From NCBI RefSeq assembly GCF_001632775.1, contig NZ_CP015249.1, positions 600,686-664,685 on the forward strand: 64,000 bases of DNA. The letters are read 5' to 3'. This DNA is from Dokdonella koreensis DS-123 (lineage in GTDB: Bacteria > Pseudomonadota > Gammaproteobacteria > Xanthomonadales > Rhodanobacteraceae). A program made the position numbers and the translations under genes. Every line of letters starts with the position of its first letter. Positions within the stretch are counted from its first letter, which is position 1. The notes under the pieces were generated by a model that was given only the letters and a program-made list of their open reading frames with translations, had not been told where the DNA came from and did no database searches. Positions 8,559 to 17,914 of the stretch are shown one piece after another.

Positions 8559-9304
8559 GCGACATCATCGACCTGGCCGTGATCGGCGGCACCGGCCTCT
8601 ACCGCTTTCCCGGGCTGGAGGATGCCGAGAAGCACGTCGTCAACACGCGCTTCGGCACGCCCTCGGACCGGATCGTCATCGGGCGCGTGGGCAACAAGCG
8701 GATCGCCTTCCTCGCCCGCCACGGTGAAGGCCACTCGGTGGCGCCGCACCGCGTCAACTACCGCGCGAACGTCTGGGCGCTGCACCACCTCGGTGCCCGC
8801 CGCGTCGTCGCGGTGAACGCCGTGGGCGGCATTCGCGAGGACATGGGGCCGCGCGCCGTGGTGGTGCCGGACCAGATCATCGACTACACGCATGGGCGGC
8901 TGTCGAGCTTCTGCGACGTGGAGGGCGCCGAAGTGCGCCATGTCGATTTCAGCCACCCGTACAGCGCCGGCCTGCGTGCCGAGCTGCTGGTCGCCGCGCG
9001 CAAGGCCGGTGTCGCCGTGGTCAACGGCGGCTGCTATGGCGCGACGCAGGGGCCGCGCCTGGAAACGGTGGCCGAGATCGCGCGCCTGCGCCGTGACGGC
9101 TGCGACCTGGTCGGCATGACCGGCATGCCCGAGGCCGCGCTGGCGCGCGAGCTGGAGCTGGACTATGCCTGCCTGGCGCTGGTCGCCAACTGGGCCGCCG
9201 GCTGCGGCGACCAGCAGGAGATCAGCCTGCCGGAGATCTTCGCGCACCTGGAGGCGGCGACCGCGCAGGTCCCGATGATCCTCTCGGCGCTGCTGGCGGA
9301 CTGA
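8555..9304 (+). CDS. S-methyl-5'-thioinosine phosphorylase (MTAP family)
   Basis: 249 residues of the purine nucleoside phosphorylase/MTAP family. Motifs include the phosphate loop IGGTGLYRF at the N-terminus, FLARHGEGH, the NAVGGI turn and GGCYGATQGPRLET. It resembles the Pseudomonas aeruginosa PA3004 enzyme, which cleaves methylthioinosine to hypoxanthine and methylthioribose-1-phosphate and also lies beside nagZ (PA3005). Coupling to the overlapping hpt gene supports the methylthioinosine assignment: the released hypoxanthine can be salvaged at once. A plain MTAP acting on methylthioadenosine cannot be excluded from sequence alone. Confidence 0.85.
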   Translation: MSDIIDLAVIGGTGLYRFPGLEDAEKHVVNTRFGTPSDRIVIGRVGNKRIAFLARHGEGHSVAPHRVNYRANVWALHHLGARRVVAVNAVGGIREDMGPRAVVVPDQIIDYTHGRLSSFCDVEGAEVRHVDFSHPYSAGLRAELLVAARKAGVAVVNGGCYGATQGPRLETVAEIARLRRDGCDLVGMTGMPEAALARELELDYACLALVANWAAGCGDQQEISLPEIFAHLEAATAQVPMILSALLAD

Positions 9305-9340
9305 CCGGCCGCGCCGTCCGGCGCGCGCGGCACCCGGATT

Positions 9341-11128
9341 TCACGCGTCGGCCGGCGCCGCCGGCGCGACATCGAACTGCAGCCGGGCCAGCTCGGCGTA
9401 GAGACCGCCCTGGGCGATCAGTTCGGTATGGCGTCCCTGGGCGACGATCCGCCCGCCATCGAGGACGACGATGCGGTCCGCTTGCTGGACCGTGGCCAGC
9501 CGGTGGGCGATGACCAGGGTGGTGCGATTGCGCATGAGGCGGTCGAGCGCCTGTTGCACCAGGCGTTCGGACTGCGCGTCCAGGCTCGACGTCGCTTCGT
9601 CGAGCAACAGGATCGGCGCGTCGCGCAGCACGGCACGTGCGATCGCCACCCGCTGCTGCTGCCCGCCGGACAGCCGGACGCCGCGTTCGCCGAGGTAGGT
9701 CGCGTAGCGTTCCGGCAGCTTCTCCAGGAACTCGCTGGCTTCGGCGGCCCGGGCGGCCGCGATCATCGCCGCCTCGTCCGCGTCCAGCCGGCCGAAGCGG
9801 ATGTTGTCGGCGGCGCTGGCGCCGAACAGCACCGGGTCCTGCGGGACCAGCGCATAGCACGCGCGCAGGTCGGCGAGGTCGAGCTCGCGCAGGTCCACGC
9901 CGTCGATCGTGATGCGGCCGTGCTGCGGATCGTGGAAGCGTTGCAGCAACTGGAACAGCGTCGTCTTTCCGGCGCCGGATGGGCCGACCAGGGCCACGGT
10001 CTCGCCCGGCTCGATGCGCAGCGAAAGGTCCTCGATCGCCGGGCGGTCCGGCCGCGACGGATAGCGGAAGCCGACCGACTCGAACGCCAGCGCCCCGCGC
10101 ACCGGCTGCGGCAGGCGCCGCGGTGCGGCCGGCGAGCGGATCGCGGCCGGCGTGTCGAGCAGTTCGCTGATGCGGCCGAGCGCGCCGGCGCAGCGCAGCA
10201 GCTCGCCCCAGACCTCGGTCAGCCCGCCGACCGAGCCGGCGGCGACCACGGCATACAGCACGAACTGCGCCAGCACGCCGGCATTCATGTCGCCGGCGAT
10301 CACGGCATGGGCGCCCGCCCACAACACCAGCGTGATCGCGCCGAAGCTCAGCAGGATCACCAGCGCGGTCAGCAGGGCCGTGGTGCCGATGCGCCGTCGT
10401 GCCGTGGCGAGCGCGTGCCGTACCGCGTCGCCGTAGCGCTCGGCTTCCCGCGGCTCGCGCGTGTAGGCCTGGATCGTGTGGATCGCGTTGAGCGATTCGG
10501 AGGCGACCGCCGACGCATCGGCGATGCGGTCCTGGCTTTCGCGCGACAGCCGCTCGACGCGGCGGCCGAGGAAGACGATCGGCACGATCACCGCCGGAAT
10601 CACCAGCGCGGTCAGTCCGGCCAGGCGCGGGCTGGTGACGATCAGCATCGTCGTCGAGCCGACCAGCATCACGACGCTGCGCAGCGACAGCGACAGCGTC
10701 GAGCCGACCACCGTCTGCACCAGCTCGGTGTCGGCGGCGAGCCGGGAGACCAGCTCGCCCGAACGCGTGCGCTCGAAGAACGCCTGGTCGAGGGTCAGCA
10801 GGTGCGTGTAGAGACGCGCGCGCAAGGCCGCGGCGATGCGCTCGCCGAGCAGGGTCACGCAGTAGAAGCGCGCGGCCCCGGCGATGGCCATCACCACCGC
10901 GACCGCGAACAGGCCGATGAACGCCGCATTGAGCAAGGCTGGATCGGTCTGGCTGAAGCCGCGATCGATCATGAAGCGCGCGGCCGCCGGCAGCGCCAGC
11001 GTGGCCGCGGAGGAAATGGCCAGGAAGACCAGCCAGCCGGCGATCAGTCCGCGCTGCTCGCGGAGATAGGGCAGCAGGCGGCGGTACGTGCCGAACTTGC
11101 GCGGCGGCGCCGCGGAGGATGAGGACAT
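9341..11128 (-). CDS. MsbA-like ABC exporter (fused permease and ATPase)
   Basis: 595 residues: about six transmembrane helices in residues 1-310, then an ATPase domain. Walker A is GPSGAGKTT near residue 380, the signature is LSGGQQQR, Walker B is ILLLDEATSSLD, and the switch His is in LVIAHRLATV. The half-size exporter should work as a dimer. It belongs to the broad MsbA/BmrA type, probably the ABCB-like group often labelled 'ABC transporter transmembrane domain-containing protein'. The substrate cannot be read from sequence. It converges on the MTIP gene, with 36 bases between the stops. Confidence 0.88.
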   Translation of the reverse strand: MSSSSAAPPRKFGTYRRLLPYLREQRGLIAGWLVFLAISSAATLALPAAARFMIDRGFSQTDPALLNAAFIGLFAVAVVMAIAGAARFYCVTLLGERIAAALRARLYTHLLTLDQAFFERTRSGELVSRLAADTELVQTVVGSTLSLSLRSVVMLVGSTTMLIVTSPRLAGLTALVIPAVIVPIVFLGRRVERLSRESQDRIADASAVASESLNAIHTIQAYTREPREAERYGDAVRHALATARRRIGTTALLTALVILLSFGAITLVLWAGAHAVIAGDMNAGVLAQFVLYAVVAAGSVGGLTEVWGELLRCAGALGRISELLDTPAAIRSPAAPRRLPQPVRGALAFESVGFRYPSRPDRPAIEDLSLRIEPGETVALVGPSGAGKTTLFQLLQRFHDPQHGRITIDGVDLRELDLADLRACYALVPQDPVLFGASAADNIRFGRLDADEAAMIAAARAAEASEFLEKLPERYATYLGERGVRLSGGQQQRVAIARAVLRDAPILLLDEATSSLDAQSERLVQQALDRLMRNRTTLVIAHRLATVQQADRIVVLDGGRIVAQGRHTELIAQGGLYAELARLQFDVAPAAPADA

Positions 11129-11224
11129 GGACGAAGGCCGCAGGACGTGCGTCCTCGCATGGATGCCGCGGCGGCCGGTTTCAAGCCCTCGGCAGCCGCT
11201 TCGCCCGGCGCGGCCGGCCTTGGC

Positions 11225-11632
11225 CTACCAGCAGTTGCCGTTGGTCGCCTCGCCGCTCTGGTCCTTGAGCCCGGTGCTGGTCAGGGTGAGGTCGAGGCAG
11301 GCATCCTCGGACTGCACGCCTTGCGGTGTCGCGGTCAGCGTGTAGGTCTGGTCGCCGTTGGCGGTCGCGATCGCCACGGTGTAGAACCCGCGCTCGGAGG
11401 CGTCGCCGGCGAATCCGAGCTCGGCCATGTCCGTTCCGTAGCGGTTGCGGTTCGTGTAGAACCGCTCCTGGGCGGCGGCGATCCGCAGCAGCAGCTCGTG
11501 GCCGTCGGCGCGGCGCGCCCGGAAGCCGTAGCGGCCATAGGCCGGCAGCGCGATCGCGGCGAGGACGGCGATGATCGCCACGACGATGATCAGCTCGAGC
11601 AGCGTGAAACCCTTCTTCTTGCGGATGTACAT
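11225..11632 (-). CDS. pilE: Type IV pilus minor pilin PilE
   Basis: 135 residues. The leader MYIRKKKG is followed by mature FTLLELIIVVAIIAVLAAIALPAY, a textbook class III/type IVa pilin start with Gly8 before the cleavage site and Glu at mature position 5. The C-terminal half has two Cys residues near the end (DAC...NCW) that can form the D-region disulfide. The frame is open further upstream, but ATG at 11632 gives the short leader. It is the last gene of a fimT-pilV-pilW-pilX-pilY1-pilE operon; prepilin peptidase PilD should cleave it in the inner membrane. Confidence 0.92.
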   Translation of the reverse strand: MYIRKKKGFTLLELIIVVAIIAVLAAIALPAYGRYGFRARRADGHELLLRIAAAQERFYTNRNRYGTDMAELGFAGDASERGFYTVAIATANGDQTYTLTATPQGVQSEDACLDLTLTSTGLKDQSGEATNGNCW

Positions 11633-11699
11633 CGCGGACCCCTGATTGAGCTTCGGTAGGGCAGGGCCGGCAGCGCCGAGGCGCCGCCGGCCGATGGCG

Positions 11700-14600
11700 T
11701 CACAACAGGTCGAGCAGCTCGCGCCAGGCGCCGCGGTAGTTGGGCGCGTCGGGGATCTGCACTTCGGGGATGCCGGGCATGACGAGGCTGGAGGCGCCGA
11801 GGCGACTGACCAGCGAGGGATAGCCGCTGATCGGGATCGCCGTGGAATTGACGACGACGCCGACGGTATCGGACTGCGCGCCGGCCAGGTACGGCATGCC
11901 CCCGAAGCCGTTGCCGGGCACGCCACCGGTTGCCGCATCGACGACCATGACCGAACCGCGGCGACCCGGATCGCAGGGGTCGTCGCCCTTCGGGATCAAG
12001 GTCGTCAGCACGGCGCGATTGCTCGCGTACAGCGGCGTGATGCCGATGACGCTGCGCTCGCTGACCTCGGTATCGATGTCCAGCGGGATCTTCCAGCCGC
12101 GGTTCGACGCCGGTACGGAGTTCGACGTGATCGAACGGTTGTTGCCGTCCTGCGTCAGCTCCTGCTCGACCAGCTGGTCGGCGGTGATCGGGTACTCGGC
12201 GGCGCCGGGACCGTAGTCGCGGATCCCATAGAACGCCTGCGGCCCTTCGTTCGACGGCGTGCCTTCGTTGGAGCGGTCGTCCTTGCCGAGGTACTTGCCG
12301 GTGCCGAAGATCCAGACCGGCTTGAAGGTCGCGAAGTCGCGCATCGCCACCGGCATCACCGAGATCGGCTGCCGGCCGGCATCGCCCGGATTGCCGCCGC
12401 CGTAGGTCTTGAACATCAGGTCGGCCGACCAGGCTGACGGGTCCGCGGAAGACACGTCGAAGCGCCAGAGGTTGCCGGCCAGGTCGCCGGCGACGACGAC
12501 GTCGTCGACCTGGTCGCCGTTGGAATCGTAGCCGGCCGGCGTCGACAGGCCGAACGTGGTGTCGGCGCCGGTGGTCTGGATCTCGCGGATCAGTGCGCCG
12601 GTCTCCAGGTCCAGGATCAGCAGCGAGGTGCGATCGGCGTTCTCGTCGAGGCGCGCCGGGTCCGGGAAGCCGTACGGATCGGGGTTCGACGAGGGGTAGT
12701 AGCCGCTCGACACCAGCACCACCCACTTGCCGTTGTTGAGCCGCGCGATGTTGGCCGAGCCGTAGGTATAGCCCAGGGCCTCGCCGCCGTCGGAATGGTC
12801 GGAGAACTCCCACAGCACGTTGCCCGCGCCGAAGCTGTCCGGATCGGTCACGTCGAGTGCATAGATGCCGCGGCCGCCGAGGCGCAGCGAGCCGACCAGC
12901 ACGCTGCGCCACTGGTTGTTGATGAAGACGTCCTGCACGACCGGCATGTCGTCGACGCTGACGACGTTGGCCTTGTCGGTGGTCTGGTTGAGCTTGCCGG
13001 TGCCGAACAGCGTATTGGGTACGTAGGCGAAACGCTCACTGCCGTTGACCGCGTTGAAGGCGTGCAGCATGCCGTCGTTGGCGCCGACGTAGACGGTCGG
13101 CGCGCGGTCGCGGTAGTTCCAGATGAATTCCGCGTAGCTACCCGCGCCGGTGGCCGGATCGGCGGCCTCGGCCTCGGGCGAGCCGGGCGGGAAGCTGTCC
13201 TCCCAGCCGCCGGTCGGGCCGGAGACGTAGACCGGCTGCGAGTTGACGATGGCGCCGAGCACGGAGCCGCGGCGACGGAAGAGCGGCGCCTCGGTCTCGG
13301 CGGTGCGCACGCCGCGCAGGTAGTCCACGCGACGGCTGCCGAGGTCGTCCGGCGCCGTGACCGACGGATTGGGATGCTTGTTGAGCGCGGTCTGCTGGGC
13401 CGAGCTCAGGCTCCCCCACAGGAACGGGATGCCGCCGCTGCCGTTCCAGGTGAAGATCTTGCGCCGGGCGGGATCGGTGACCGGCAGACCCGACTGGCCG
13501 GTCGTCACGCAGTTGCCGCCGGTCAGCACGCAGCCGGCATCCCACAGCGGCGCCATCGCCTCGCCGGTGGTCGGATCGAGATTGGACTTGGTCAGCACGC
13601 CGGACCAGTCGGTCGTGTCGTAGCCGGCCGAGAAGCCCTGCGTGCCGGAGGTCAGGATCGCCATCGTCGCCGACAGCGCGGTCGAGGAGCCGCGCCGCGC
13701 GATGATGTTGGAGATGATCGCGCTCAGCGCCGAGACCAGCTCGTTGGGGTTGCTGGCCGCGAAGAACTCGCCACGGCTGTTGACTGCCGCGTGCCAGATG
13801 TCGTCGACCTTGCGCGCGTCGTCGGTGCCGGCGACGGTCTCCGGCCACGTGAGCTGGCCGCGGCGCAGGCGCTCGTAGGTGTTCTCGTTCTTCGGGATCG
13901 TGCCGGAGATGCCGAAGCCGATCATGTACTGGACCAGATGCGGCCAGCTGGCCGGGTCGTTGGCGGGATTCCAGTAGATTTCCTTGTTGTCGCGCGGGTC
14001 CTCGCCATTCGCCAGCGCCGGCCCGAACAGGTCGGTCGAGCGGTCCGGGATGTACGGTGGCACCTTGAGCCGGGTCCGTTCGTCGTCGGCGAAGTCCGGG
14101 CGCAGGTCGGTGGCCCAGTAATGGAACGCGATGTCGGCCATGCTGCGCGCGTCGGCGCCGTTCTCGTGCCAGAAGATCGAGCTCTCGGTGTCGCTGGTCG
14201 AATACGTGCGCCCGTCGGGCAGGTCGCGTGTGGCCGGCGAGCGGTCGTTGGTATCCGTCGTACTGGTGCCGCCGTTCCAGTAGCCGTCGCTCATGTTGAT
14301 GTGGAAGTTCTGGCGGCAGCTGAGTTCGCGGTTGAGATCGCGGTCCCAGTACGGATTGGTGTCGCGGCTGCCGGTGTCGCGCCGGAAGAACTCGCCGGCA
14401 CGGACCGTGGCGGCCTGGTTCGGCGTGCCGCCGGAGACCGGCGAGCTGAACAGCCAGTTGTAGAAGCGCGTGCGGACGTTGGTGTTGGCGGTCTCGTTGC
14501 GGAACTTGTAGATCGCGGTGTTGTTGTTGATCTGGTTGCTGTTGATGTTCTGCCAGGCGACGCGGATGTTCTCGTCGAACGGCGCGAACGCGCGCGAGAC

Positions 14601-15353
14601 GGCGGTCTTCGAGGCCAGGTGGCGCGTGTGGTAGTACGAGTACCAGTTGGCGAAGTTCTGCTTCTGTGCCGCGGTGCCGTCCGTCGCAATGCTCACCCAC
14701 TCCCAGTTGCCGGACGTGAACAGCCGGGTCCGGCTCGCAGTATCGATGCGGCCATCGGCGTCGAGCGTCAACGCGACGGTGTCCTTGAGCCGGTAGTAGC
14801 CGGCCGAATTGCCGCAGAAGCGCGAGCCGCTGCCGAGATTGCGCGTCGTGCTGGCGCTGGGGCTGCTCGGGCGGTTGTGGACGATGCCGTTGTCCCAGGC
14901 AGCGGCGAACGGCGCATTGGGCATCTTGGTGACGCCGTCGACGAGCAGGGGCGGGTCGTACACGACGCCGGCCGTCGCGTTGTAGTACGCGCCGTTCATC
15001 GCCCAGGAGCGCGGGTTGTCCGGATCGGTCACGCGCGGGTCGATGATGCCGGCGCACAGGTACGGGCCGCCGCCGGACGGATACGAGGCGTCGCTGGTCG
15101 TGTTCTGCTGGTCGGTCGCGCCCCAGCCGGCACCGGAGTACGGCCGCTGGTCGCCCATGAAGTTGCGGCCCATCGAGCCGGAGTCGTCGAGGGTCAGCAT
15201 CAGGTTCGGTGCGACGGTCGAGGTCAGGTCCGGCGGTGTCGGATGCAGGTCGACGGTCTCGGCGCCGGCCGGTGCGGCCAGCCCGGCCAGCAGGCACAGC
15301 GCGCCGGCCTGCAGCGTCACGCGGGCCGAGTCGAACAGGGAAGTTGCATTCAT
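11700..15353 (-). CDS. pilY1: Type IV pilus assembly and adhesion protein PilY1
   Basis: 1217 residues with a signal peptide ending near AETVD. An N-terminal von Willebrand A-like region has the MIDAS-type DDSGSM at residues 56-61. The C-terminal part is the PilC/PilY1 beta-propeller (PF05567); it carries an EF-hand-like calcium loop, DSNGDQVDD, around residue 945, equivalent to the Ca2+ site that controls pilus retraction in P. aeruginosa PilY1. Tip-located PilY1 acts in twitching, adhesion and surface sensing. The start is ATG at 15353, with GAGGA about 7 bases upstream; the frame stays open to 15452. No pilY2 follows: only 67 bases separate it from pilE. Confidence 0.93.
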   Translation of the reverse strand: MNATSLFDSARVTLQAGALCLLAGLAAPAGAETVDLHPTPPDLTSTVAPNLMLTLDDSGSMGRNFMGDQRPYSGAGWGATDQQNTTSDASYPSGGGPYLCAGIIDPRVTDPDNPRSWAMNGAYYNATAGVVYDPPLLVDGVTKMPNAPFAAAWDNGIVHNRPSSPSASTTRNLGSGSRFCGNSAGYYRLKDTVALTLDADGRIDTASRTRLFTSGNWEWVSIATDGTAAQKQNFANWYSYYHTRHLASKTAVSRAFAPFDENIRVAWQNINSNQINNNTAIYKFRNETANTNVRTRFYNWLFSSPVSGGTPNQAATVRAGEFFRRDTGSRDTNPYWDRDLNRELSCRQNFHINMSDGYWNGGTSTTDTNDRSPATRDLPDGRTYSTSDTESSIFWHENGADARSMADIAFHYWATDLRPDFADDERTRLKVPPYIPDRSTDLFGPALANGEDPRDNKEIYWNPANDPASWPHLVQYMIGFGISGTIPKNENTYERLRRGQLTWPETVAGTDDARKVDDIWHAAVNSRGEFFAASNPNELVSALSAIISNIIARRGSSTALSATMAILTSGTQGFSAGYDTTDWSGVLTKSNLDPTTGEAMAPLWDAGCVLTGGNCVTTGQSGLPVTDPARRKIFTWNGSGGIPFLWGSLSSAQQTALNKHPNPSVTAPDDLGSRRVDYLRGVRTAETEAPLFRRRGSVLGAIVNSQPVYVSGPTGGWEDSFPPGSPEAEAADPATGAGSYAEFIWNYRDRAPTVYVGANDGMLHAFNAVNGSERFAYVPNTLFGTGKLNQTTDKANVVSVDDMPVVQDVFINNQWRSVLVGSLRLGGRGIYALDVTDPDSFGAGNVLWEFSDHSDGGEALGYTYGSANIARLNNGKWVVLVSSGYYPSSNPDPYGFPDPARLDENADRTSLLILDLETGALIREIQTTGADTTFGLSTPAGYDSNGDQVDDVVVAGDLAGNLWRFDVSSADPSAWSADLMFKTYGGGNPGDAGRQPISVMPVAMRDFATFKPVWIFGTGKYLGKDDRSNEGTPSNEGPQAFYGIRDYGPGAAEYPITADQLVEQELTQDGNNRSITSNSVPASNRGWKIPLDIDTEVSERSVIGITPLYASNRAVLTTLIPKGDDPCDPGRRGSVMVVDAATGGVPGNGFGGMPYLAGAQSDTVGVVVNSTAIPISGYPSLVSRLGASSLVMPGIPEVQIPDAPNYRGAWRELLDLL

Positions 15354-15363
15354 CGCCGGATCC

Positions 15364-16041
15364 TCACGGTCCCGAAGGATTGGACTGGTTGTTGGTGGTG
15401 TACATCGAGTACACCGACTCGGTCGCGCGCACCGCGGCGGCACTGCTGCCACCCTGGCTGCGCGAGGTGACGCGGTAGAGCGCGCGCTTCGGATTGGGGC
15501 CGGTACCGCCGGCCTCCTGCAGGCGCGCGCCGCCCATGCGTCCGGTCATGCCTTCGTAGCCGGACATGTCCAGGCCCAGCCCTTCCACCAGGTACTGCGG
15601 CTGCGAGGCCAGCGAGGCGGTCTCGGCATCGCCGGAGAGGCCGTGCAGCGCGGGGCCGTACTCGTAGCTGCCGTTCGGCGCATCGTCCCAGGTGCGGCTG
15701 GAGCGGAACGCCAGGACCTCCGCCCGCGGCTCGCCGTTGATGCGCGTCCACTGGCAGATCTCGCCGGTCGTGTTCAGGCCGAAGCCGCACGGCGGCAAGG
15801 CGCTCTCGGCGCCGGTCGGCGACGACCAGAGCGAGAACTCGCCGTTGCGCAAGGCGCTCTCCGAGCCCATCAGGGCCAGTTGCCGGTTGCGCATGCCGCC
15901 GGTCATGCGTTCCTGCAGCACCGAGGTGCTGGAGGCGGTCAGTGCCAGCAGGGTCAGCAGGATCAGGAAGATCAGGGCGACGAAGAGCACGGCGCCGCGC
16001 GCGGGCACGGAGACGGGACGGGGCAGGCGGGAAGGTTTCAT
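15364..16041 (-). CDS. pilX: Type IV pilus minor pilin PilX
   Basis: 225 residues. A basic leader ending PARG (Gly16) precedes AVLFVALIFLILLTLLALTASST, the single hydrophobic helix typical of PilX. Glu at mature position 5 is not seen (Val is there), as in GspK-like pseudopilins. The segment QERMTGGMRN after the helix is the usual PilX_N sequence. PilX, PilV and PilW form the priming complex with PilY1 at the pilus tip. The start codon ATG at 16041 follows the pilW stop (16059) by 17 bases. Confidence 0.88.
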   Translation of the reverse strand: MKPSRLPRPVSVPARGAVLFVALIFLILLTLLALTASSTSVLQERMTGGMRNRQLALMGSESALRNGEFSLWSSPTGAESALPPCGFGLNTTGEICQWTRINGEPRAEVLAFRSSRTWDDAPNGSYEYGPALHGLSGDAETASLASQPQYLVEGLGLDMSGYEGMTGRMGGARLQEAGGTGPNPKRALYRVTSRSQGGSSAAAVRATESVYSMYTTNNQSNPSGP

Positions 16042-16058
16042 GGCGATCTCGCGGGCGA

Positions 16059-17372
16059 TCACTGGTTGCCGTTGCGCACCGACAGCAGGGAGATGAACTC
16101 CTTGCGCAGCATGCGGCCGGAGGGAAGCTGGCTGACCGGCATCGTGTCGCCCGGTGGCGTGGGTTCGGTCGTGCCGTCGATGCTGTAGCGATAGGCGGTA
16201 TCGGCCACCGCCATCGTGTTGAGGTCGTTGACGGTGTTGAACAGCGCATGGACCTCGACGCTGCGGACCGTGCGCCACAGGCAGCCCGGTTCCAGGTAGC
16301 CGGTTCCCAGGACGTACTCGAAGCGGTTGGCCGGCGGGAAGCAGGTCGCGTTGTCGCCGAGGCTGTCGACCTCGTCGGCGGTCAGGTAGGCCATCGCGCC
16401 GTCGGTGCTCTGGATGCCGTAGAGGAAGTCCAGCCGCTCCACGCCCTGCACCAGCTCCTGCACCTCGCCGTTCTGGTTGCGCATCAATGCCGGGATCACG
16501 CGGCCGTCAACGGCCGGGTCGGCGTCCAGCCGCAGCCAGTAGGTGACGCTGACGAAGTCGCGGGAGAAGTTGAACACGCGCGGATCGCAGGCGCCCGTGC
16601 CCGGGCTCGGCTTGAACTGGTCGGCCTCGATCAGGTTGGTCGGCGTCAGTATGGTGCCGCCGGCGTCGACCTGGACGATCATCGATCCGCTGCAGTCGGA
16701 CAGCAGGGCGAGGTCGCCGCTCTGGAAGTTGAGCGGGTCGTCGCCGGTGACGGTCGTCAGTTCGAGCTGCGGCGGCACGACGCTCGGGTCGACCACGCGG
16801 TATCCCCAGCCGGTGCCGCGCTGGTAGCGCAGCGTCAGCACGTCGGCGCCGGTGACGCGCTCGCCGGCGGCGCTGCCGGCCGACGGCAGGAACGGCGCGG
16901 GCGGGACGGCGGGATCGCAGTCGCCGCTGCCGCATTCGTAGCCCTGCGCGAAGAAGCGCGAGCTCAGCGGATAGACCGTGTCGGCGGGCCAGCCGGCCGG
17001 CGCGGCGACCGTCAGGTCCGGAAACACCAGCGCGGCGGTGGTGTTGACGATCGGCGCCGCCGAGCGGTAGACCGGGCCGTTGCTGGTCGGGCGCCAGTTC
17101 ATCGGACTGCTGTTGCTGCGGAACTGGCCGTTCATCATGCGCAGGTCGCTGTCGATGCGCGTGACCGCGTAGCGTCCGTTCTCCTGGATCCGGGCCAGCG
17201 CATCCTGGACGCGGCTGGTCGTGTTGGTCGCACTGAACAGCGTGACCAGGCCCAGGCTGAGCAGGAGGCCCAGCACCATCGCGATCATCAGCTCGACGAG
17301 ATTGAAGCCGGACGCGTACCGGCGCCCGGTGGACGCGTGACGCCGACCGGTCATTGCAGGCCGCGTGCTCAT
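16059..17372 (-). CDS. pilW: Type IV pilus minor pilin PilW
   Basis: 437 residues. A long basic leader ending ASG (Gly22) precedes FNLVELMIAMVLGLLLSLGLVTLFSAT, with Glu at mature position 5. The following QENGRYAVTRIDSDLRMM is characteristic of PilW. The protein is longer than P. aeruginosa PilW (about 270 aa), as is usual in Xanthomonadales. Its ATG overlaps the pilV stop by 4 bases, which supports this start and translational coupling. It is expected in the inner-membrane pilus initiation complex. Confidence 0.9.
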   Translation of the reverse strand: MSTRPAMTGRRHASTGRRYASGFNLVELMIAMVLGLLLSLGLVTLFSATNTTSRVQDALARIQENGRYAVTRIDSDLRMMNGQFRSNSSPMNWRPTSNGPVYRSAAPIVNTTAALVFPDLTVAAPAGWPADTVYPLSSRFFAQGYECGSGDCDPAVPPAPFLPSAGSAAGERVTGADVLTLRYQRGTGWGYRVVDPSVVPPQLELTTVTGDDPLNFQSGDLALLSDCSGSMIVQVDAGGTILTPTNLIEADQFKPSPGTGACDPRVFNFSRDFVSVTYWLRLDADPAVDGRVIPALMRNQNGEVQELVQGVERLDFLYGIQSTDGAMAYLTADEVDSLGDNATCFPPANRFEYVLGTGYLEPGCLWRTVRSVEVHALFNTVNDLNTMAVADTAYRYSIDGTTEPTPPGDTMPVSQLPSGRMLRKEFISLLSVRNGNQ

Positions 17373-17914
17373 GGCTGGAACACCCAGGCGAAGGTCTGCT
17401 GCCGTGTGCCGGCGTCCTCGTCCTGTGTGTCGAGGCCGGCTTCGGTCCATTGCATCGTGATCGTGCACAGCCCGTCGTAGGGCGTGCGGTCGCGCTGGCT
17501 GACGGCCGACACGACCGTGGCCGAGTTGCGCTCGCACAGGACCGTGGCGGTCGGATTGGGCATCAGGTCGACCAGTTGCTGGCTCCACAGCGTGCGGTCG
17601 CGCGTGGCGACGTCGTCGGTCGAGCACGCCGCGCCGACCGCGCAGGCCGGCGGCGTGCCGGTTTCCGGGTAGTCGCCGTCGTAGCCGTTCTCCCACACCG
17701 CGGGCATGTTGGCGCGCATGCGGTCGGCCAGCGACTGGGCGAGGAAATTGGCCTGGGTGCGGATGTAGGCGCCGTTGTTGACCTTGACCGACACGACCAG
17801 CAGGCCGGCCAGGCCGAGCAGCCCCAGGCTGAAGATCAGCAATGCAACCAGCACTTCCAGCAGACTGAAGCCGCGGGACGGTCGCAGTATTCGCTTCATC
17901 GGTGCGTCGCTCAT
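17369..17914 (-). CDS. pilV: Type IV pilus modification/minor pilin PilV
   Basis: 181 residues. The leader ends PSRG (Gly15), followed by FSLLEVLVALLIFSLGLLGLAGL, with Glu at mature position 5. LAQSLADRMRANM after the helix is the standard PilV signature. An in-frame ATG at 17899 would shorten the leader to MKRILRPSRG and is an equally possible start; 17914 overlaps the fimT stop by 4 bases and is preferred. It belongs to the minor-pilin operon and is expected at the pilus base or tip priming complex. Confidence 0.9.
   Translation of the reverse strand: MSDAPMKRILRPSRGFSLLEVLVALLIFSLGLLGLAGLLVVSVKVNNGAYIRTQANFLAQSLADRMRANMPAVWENGYDGDYPETGTPPACAVGAACSTDDVATRDRTLWSQQLVDLMPNPTATVLCERNSATVVSAVSQRDRTPYDGLCTITMQWTEAGLDTQDEDAGTRQQTFAWVFQP

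Noticed and set aside
12795-15470. 891-aa plus-strand ORF opposite pilY1
   Set aside because: Low-complexity antisense shadow of a clear pilY1 gene, typical at this GC content.
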